Part shown: positions 6,317 through 10,228 of the stretch, one piece after another
How the letters are laid out: every line of letters begins with the position of its first letter
Position numbering within the stretch: position 1 is the stretch's first letter
Origin: Bdellovibrionales bacterium
GTDB taxonomy: Bacteria > Bdellovibrionota > Bdellovibrionia > Bdellovibrionales > UBA1609
Assembly: GCA_027451425.1 (NCBI GenBank)
Contig: DAIDJH010000036.1
Coordinates: forward strand, 1-10,228
Direction of reading: 5' to 3'
DNA: 10,228 bases
Notes under the pieces: model-generated
Seen by the model: only the letters and a program-made list of their open reading frames with translations
What the model was told of the DNA's origin: nothing
Databases searched by the model: none
Made by a program: the position numbers and the translations under genes

Positions 6317-9300
6317 TCAATCGGACAAAGTCCAGTTCGACTCCGGTAGTACGCTCGATACCGTCTCAAACAGTTGCGGCGTCAGATCCACGCCACGTGG
6401 GGATGTCACATCCAAATCGACGACCTTTGCCAACTCTTGCAAATGAACCTTGAGCACGCAAGCCGTTGGACCTGGGTATTTTTCCAACGCTTCTTTGAGC
6501 AGCGACAATTTCGCCAGCGAATCTTCACCAATATCAATGGTGAAACGTTTTGATTGCCGAAACATATCGCTTGCCACCCTCACCTTTTCGACGATCATTT
6601 TATAATTGCCCCGACCACTTGCGCTTTCACCGTTGACTTGACCGGCGCCATTCTCAGCTTCAGATTTTTCGAGCTGACCCGTCACAATCAAAGCCCCCTC
6701 GTTCTTGAGTATCGCTTCACACTGCGCAAACACATCGGGGAATATGACGAGCTCACAAGCCCCACTCGTGTCTTCAAGATTGCCAAAGGCCATGCGCGTG
6801 CCTTTTTTGGTTATAAAGGGTTTAAGTTCAGTCACTATCCCCGCCACCGAAATTTTCGACTTTGATGGAAAAGCTTCAAGTTCACCTAATTCTGCGTTTA
6901 CAAAACGTTTGAGAAGACCTGCGTAACTGTCAAGGGGGTGACCGCTCAAATAAAATCCCAGCACCTCTTTTTCATAGGCAAGTTTTGCTGACCGTGACCA
7001 CTCCGCGCAACGCTCAAGCCGCACCAAATCTTGGTCTTGATCGTCTTCTGACATTGCGAACAGACTCGACTGCCCGAACTGATCGTCGCGGCGCTTTGCT
7101 TCAGCGCGCTCAATAAATTTAGGATAACCCAGCATCAATTCCGAACGATGAAAACCGTATTCATCCAAAGCTCCAGCTTTAATCAGGCATTCGACAGTTT
7201 TCTTGTTCACTCGCCGCAAATCAACCGACGAGAAAAAATGTTCGAGCGTCGCGAAGCGACCGTTCGGTTGATTTGATCGCGCTTCGACAATCGCTTCGAC
7301 CGCCGCCTCCCCAACTCCTTTGATCGCTCCCAAAGAAAATACGATGTCGTCACCGTCAACGCTGAATTTGTATTCTGAAAAGTTGATGTGCGGTGGCCGC
7401 ACGCGAATGCCGCGCACACGAGCGTCTTTTACGTACTTCACCACCTTGTCGGTGTCGCTCGACGACGTGGTCATGAGCGCAGCGTAAAACTCGGTTGGAT
7501 AATAATATTTCAAATACGCCGTATACACGGCAACCACGCAATAGGCGGCCGCGTGGGATTTGTTAAAACCGTACTCGGCGAATTTCGCCATCAAATCGAA
7601 CAGCTCTTCGGACTTACGCGGATCAAAACCATTTTTGTTGGCTCCGTCGAGAAATCGCGATTTTTGTTTTGCCATTTCTTCGGCGATCTTTTTGCCCATC
7701 GCCCGTCGCAAGACATCCGCCTCGCCCAAACTGTAACTGGCAATCCGCGCGGCAATGAGCTGTACCTGCTCTTGGTAAACCACGATCCCATATGTTTCTT
7801 TTAGAATCGGCTCAAGCTCGGGGAAGATAAATTCAGCCGATTTTCGCCCGCTTTTTCTATCTAAATAGTCAGGAATCATATCCATCGGACCCGGTCGATA
7901 AAGCGCGTTGATCGCGACAATGTCTTCAAATGCCGTCGGCTGCGCCCTTATAATGAGATCGGTGATGCCCTTGCCTTCAAATTGAAATATTCCGGCCGTA
8001 TCGCCGCGGCTCATAATGGAGTAGACGTTCGGATCCTTGAGAGAAATGTCGGCGGTTGTAATTTTTTTGCCGCGATTTTTCTCAATCAGCTCAAATGCGT
8101 TCTGAATATGAGTGAGCGTGGTAAGACCCAAAAAGTCGAATTTGATCAGGCCGAGTTTTTCGGCATGCTTCATATCGTATTGCACGACGTTTTCGTTATC
8201 ACCGCCTTTGTACAATGGCGCGTGCCTCACGATGTCGCCGTCGGCGATGATCACTCCCGCCGCGTGAATACCGGCGTGCCGCGTGAGCCCCTCGATTCTT
8301 CGGGCTAGATCAAGGAGCGTCGCGATCTTTGGATCATCTTCGCTCATCTCCCGCAATCGCGGTTCAGTTTCAATCGCCTCTTCGAGCGTGATGCCGAGTT
8401 TTTCGGGTACAAGCTTGGCTACCACATCAACTTCGCCGTAAGTCATCCCCAACACCCGACCGACATCACGAATCGCCGCCTTGGCTTGCAACTTACCAAA
8501 TGTGATGATTTGCGAAACGGATCGCTCGCCGTATTTTTTTGTAACGTAATCGATCACCCGACCACGATTATCCTGACAAAAATCGACGTCAAAATCCGGC
8601 ATCGAAATCCGCTCTGGGTTTAAAAATCGCTCAAAAATCAAATTGTACGGCATCGGATCAAGATCGGTTATGCCAAGGCAGTACGCGACAAGCGAACCTG
8701 CACCAGAACCGCGCCCCGGCCCCACCGGAACACCGTTGGTCTTCGCCCAGTTGATAAAATCTTGAACGATTAAATAATATCCATTGAACCCCATCTGATC
8801 GATGACTTCCAATTCGTACTCAAGCCGTTGTATATACTGCGGCCGCTTCTCATCGGCCACAGGTTCACCGCGCGTTGCCAGTTCAAAAAATCTTCGCTCA
8901 AGGCCCACATGAGCCAAACGTGAAATTTCTTGCGTGAGCGAACTGCCACCTTCTGTCGGGAAGGACGGCAAATAATAAATTGGCTTCCCCTCCGAGTTCT
9001 TCAATTGAAATTTCACATCGCAACGGTCGGCAATCTCAAGAGTCGCCTCACAGGCTTCAGGCAAATCGCGAAATAACTCCCGCATTTGCTCGGCGCTCTT
9101 TAAATAAAACTGGTCAGAACCCAAACGAAACCGCGATGGGTCTTGCAATGTCTTGTTCGTGCCTATGCAAACCAAAACCTCTTGCGCGACTTGATCCTGC
9201 GGGAGGGTGTAGTGGACATCATTAGTGGCTACAAGTTTTACGTTTCGCTTTTTCGCCTGGGCGATGAGATACGGCATCATCTCGTCCCATTCTTTTACGC

Positions 9301-9673
9301 CCGTGCGATTAAGCTCAAGATAGAAGCGATCGCCAAAAAGATCTTGATAGAAATCGAGACGTTCAGCCGCGCGCTCATCACCCAAATTTTTATATGTCCA
9401 CGGCACATCGCCCATCAAAGAACCGGAAATCGCGATCAAATTCTCGCTGTGCGCAGCCAAAACTTCATCGTCGATTCGCGGTCGATAGTAAAAACCCTCT
9501 TGATAGCCAATCGACGAAATCCGGCATAAGTTTTGATAGCCGGCGTGGTTTTGCGCCAGGAGCACAAGCCGACGATTCGGCAAACGCGCCGCCTCAGGGT
9601 CTTCGCCTTTAACTCTTCGCCCTCGCGGCGCCAAAAAAACTTCAAGCCCCAAAATCGGTTTGATTCCCGGCAA
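6317..9673 (-). CDS. dnaE: DNA polymerase III alpha subunit, 5' truncated
   Basis: This is the catalytic subunit of the replicative polymerase, with about 1117 family residues present. In order: remainder of the PHP domain (about 1-215, including NDVHYT at 151-156); GPGRGSGAGSLVAYCLG at 318-334; the palm motif PDFDVDF at 359-365 with catalytic aspartates D362 and D364, and KFDFLGL with D513; RHAGIHAAGVII at 465-476; YGFNKSHAAAYC at 701-712; a helix-hairpin-helix near 779-799; the internal clamp-binding motif QSSLF at 868-872; an OB fold from 941. The clamp motif, OB fold and C-terminal tail indicate replicative DnaE rather than ImuC/DnaE2. The first about 58 residues, including the PHP HxH metal-site motif, are missing: family similarity begins at GIKPILG beside the composition break near 9668. 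The TTG at 9671..9673 is only a formal start, and a stop codon follows two codons upstream. The true gene is presumably intact elsewhere. Confidence 0.95.
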   Translation of the reverse strand: MPGIKPILGLEVFLAPRGRRVKGEDPEAARLPNRRLVLLAQNHAGYQNLCRISSIGYQEGFYYRPRIDDEVLAAHSENLIAISGSLMGDVPWTYKNLGDERAAERLDFYQDLFGDRFYLELNRTGVKEWDEMMPYLIAQAKKRNVKLVATNDVHYTLPQDQVAQEVLVCIGTNKTLQDPSRFRLGSDQFYLKSAEQMRELFRDLPEACEATLEIADRCDVKFQLKNSEGKPIYYLPSFPTEGGSSLTQEISRLAHVGLERRFFELATRGEPVADEKRPQYIQRLEYELEVIDQMGFNGYYLIVQDFINWAKTNGVPVGPGRGSGAGSLVAYCLGITDLDPMPYNLIFERFLNPERISMPDFDVDFCQDNRGRVIDYVTKKYGERSVSQIITFGKLQAKAAIRDVGRVLGMTYGEVDVVAKLVPEKLGITLEEAIETEPRLREMSEDDPKIATLLDLARRIEGLTRHAGIHAAGVIIADGDIVRHAPLYKGGDNENVVQYDMKHAEKLGLIKFDFLGLTTLTHIQNAFELIEKNRGKKITTADISLKDPNVYSIMSRGDTAGIFQFEGKGITDLIIRAQPTAFEDIVAINALYRPGPMDMIPDYLDRKSGRKSAEFIFPELEPILKETYGIVVYQEQVQLIAARIASYSLGEADVLRRAMGKKIAEEMAKQKSRFLDGANKNGFDPRKSEELFDLMAKFAEYGFNKSHAAAYCVVAVYTAYLKYYYPTEFYAALMTTSSSDTDKVVKYVKDARVRGIRVRPPHINFSEYKFSVDGDDIVFSLGAIKGVGEAAVEAIVEARSNQPNGRFATLEHFFSSVDLRRVNKKTVECLIKAGALDEYGFHRSELMLGYPKFIERAEAKRRDDQFGQSSLFAMSEDDQDQDLVRLERCAEWSRSAKLAYEKEVLGFYLSGHPLDSYAGLLKRFVNAELGELEAFPSKSKISVAGIVTELKPFITKKGTRMAFGNLEDTSGACELVIFPDVFAQCEAILKNEGALIVTGQLEKSEAENGAGQVNGESASGRGNYKMIVEKVRVASDMFRQSKRFTIDIGEDSLAKLSLLKEALEKYPGPTACVLKVHLQELAKVVDLDVTSPRGVDLTPQLFETVSSVLPESNWTLSD
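9662..9673. other. Junction between two unrelated sequences
   Basis: Minus-strand dnaE codons are convincing up to GGA ATC (Gly-Ile of GIKPILG) at 9662..9667. From about 9668 the plus strand encodes the protease piece, beginning around GNSYTNNG in the frame starting at 9669. Two genes on opposite strands are both cut internally at the same point, with a sudden rise in GC and in GC-ending codons. This is the signature of a chimeric join; the exact break is uncertain by a few bases. Confidence 0.85.
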
Positions 9674-10228
9674 CAGTTACACCAACAATGGCACGAGCAC
9701 GCAGCAGCTGCAGTTGCACATCTACTACGGCGCCGGCAACCCCGGTTCGCACCTGAAAGTGCTCGTCTACGCCAACAGCCACAGCTTCGTGCTGGTCCCG
9801 AACACGCCCGCCGGCAGCATCTACGGCCAGTCGGCGCTGCCCGCGCCCTACGAGATCACCACCACCGCGATCGACGCTACCAGTGCCGCCGCGGGCAACA
9901 ACACGATCGAGCCCTACGCCTCGCAAGGTCCGGTGTTCCTTTCGCAACCCGCGACCGGCACCAGCACGCGACAGAAGCCCGACTTCACCGCGGTCGACTG
10001 CGTGCTGGTGACCGGAGTCGGCGGATTCGGTACCGCCAACAGCGGTACGCCGCCCAGTGCCACTTTCTGCGGCACCTCGGCCACCTCGGAGGCCGTGGCC
10101 GCGATCATGGCGCTGCTGGAGCAGGCCTACCCGGGCAAGGATCCCTACGCGATGCTGCAGGCCGGCGCCAAGGCACTGGGCAGCGGCAATCCCAACGGGG
10201 TCTACGGTTATGGCCTGGTCAACGCCTA
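9669..10228 (+). CDS. Subtilisin-like (S8) secreted protease, internal/C-terminal fragment
   Basis: About 186 residues in one open frame, cut at the junction on the left and by the window edge on the right. The order fits the second half of S8 peptidases that carry a beta-rich insert: LQLHIYYGAGNPGSHLKVLV, then ITTTAIDAT (the usual ITVGAVD position), IEPYASQGPV, QKPDFTAVD (KPD.xAPD position), FCGTSATSEAVAAIMALL with the nucleophile serine codon at 10077..10079, and GVYGYGLVNA. The usual GTSxAxPHVAG is changed to GTSATSEAVAA, losing the conserved Pro-His. Two cysteines (VDCVL and TFCGT) could form a disulfide. Nearly all codons end in G or C, unlike the rest of the window; the style suggests a GC-rich gammaproteobacterium or similar (inference). 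The catalytic Asp and His lie in the missing N-terminal part, so this piece alone is not an active enzyme. Confidence 0.8.

Noticed and set aside
6317..9673. dnaE as a natural short polymerase paralogue (ImuC/DnaE2) or a true gene starting at 9673
   Set aside because: It keeps the internal clamp motif, OB fold and C-terminal tail of replicative DnaE; family similarity ends inside the PHP domain at a composition break, with no start signal. Truncation by a join explains it better.
9642..10108. Minus-strand open frames in the right-hand GC-rich region
   Set aside because: They are opposite the protease frame, have low-complexity Val/Gly/Arg/Ala-rich translations, and arise from high GC at third positions.

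Overview
The window looks like chromosomal DNA from a Gram-negative bacterium, with roughly balanced base composition, joined near its right end to a short piece of different, GC-rich DNA. The gene families (Kdp potassium pump, DNA polymerase III alpha, two exported FlgT/CsgG-like envelope proteins) and the signal peptides fit a proteobacterial or deltaproteobacterial-grade organism. I cannot fix the taxon from sequence alone.

Layout. All genes from position 1 to about 9670 lie on the minus strand, so transcription runs right to left. From right to left these are: dnaE (5' end missing); a secreted FlgT-like protein (5039..6229); a lipoprotein with a CsgG/TolB-like domain and a FlgT C-terminal-type domain (4025..4975); and the potassium-pump operon kdpF-kdpA-kdpB-kdpC, with kdpC running off the left edge. 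From about 9668 to 10228 the plus strand carries an internal piece of a subtilisin-like (S8) secreted protease with very GC-rich codons. dnaE stops matching its family at exactly that point. The simplest reading is a chimeric join (assembly artefact), less likely a real rearrangement.

How the genes work together. The kdp genes are tightly coupled: 8 bp between kdpF and kdpA, TTGA overlap between kdpA and kdpB, ATGA overlap between kdpB and kdpC. They would make the P-type K+ uptake complex used under potassium limitation. Upstream of kdpF is a TTTACG-N5-TTTACG direct repeat that looks like a KdpE response-regulator site.

The two FlgT/CsgG-like genes look like a functional pair. Each has a -10 element ending only 6-7 bp before its ATG and no clear Shine-Dalgarno sequence, which suggests leaderless mRNAs. 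Each is also preceded by a nearly identical 19-bp element (18 of 19 bases shared) in the same orientation. This shared promoter architecture is the most interesting regulatory signal in the window. There is no gene-free stretch longer than 300 bases, and no RNA gene, CRISPR array or insertion sequence was seen.
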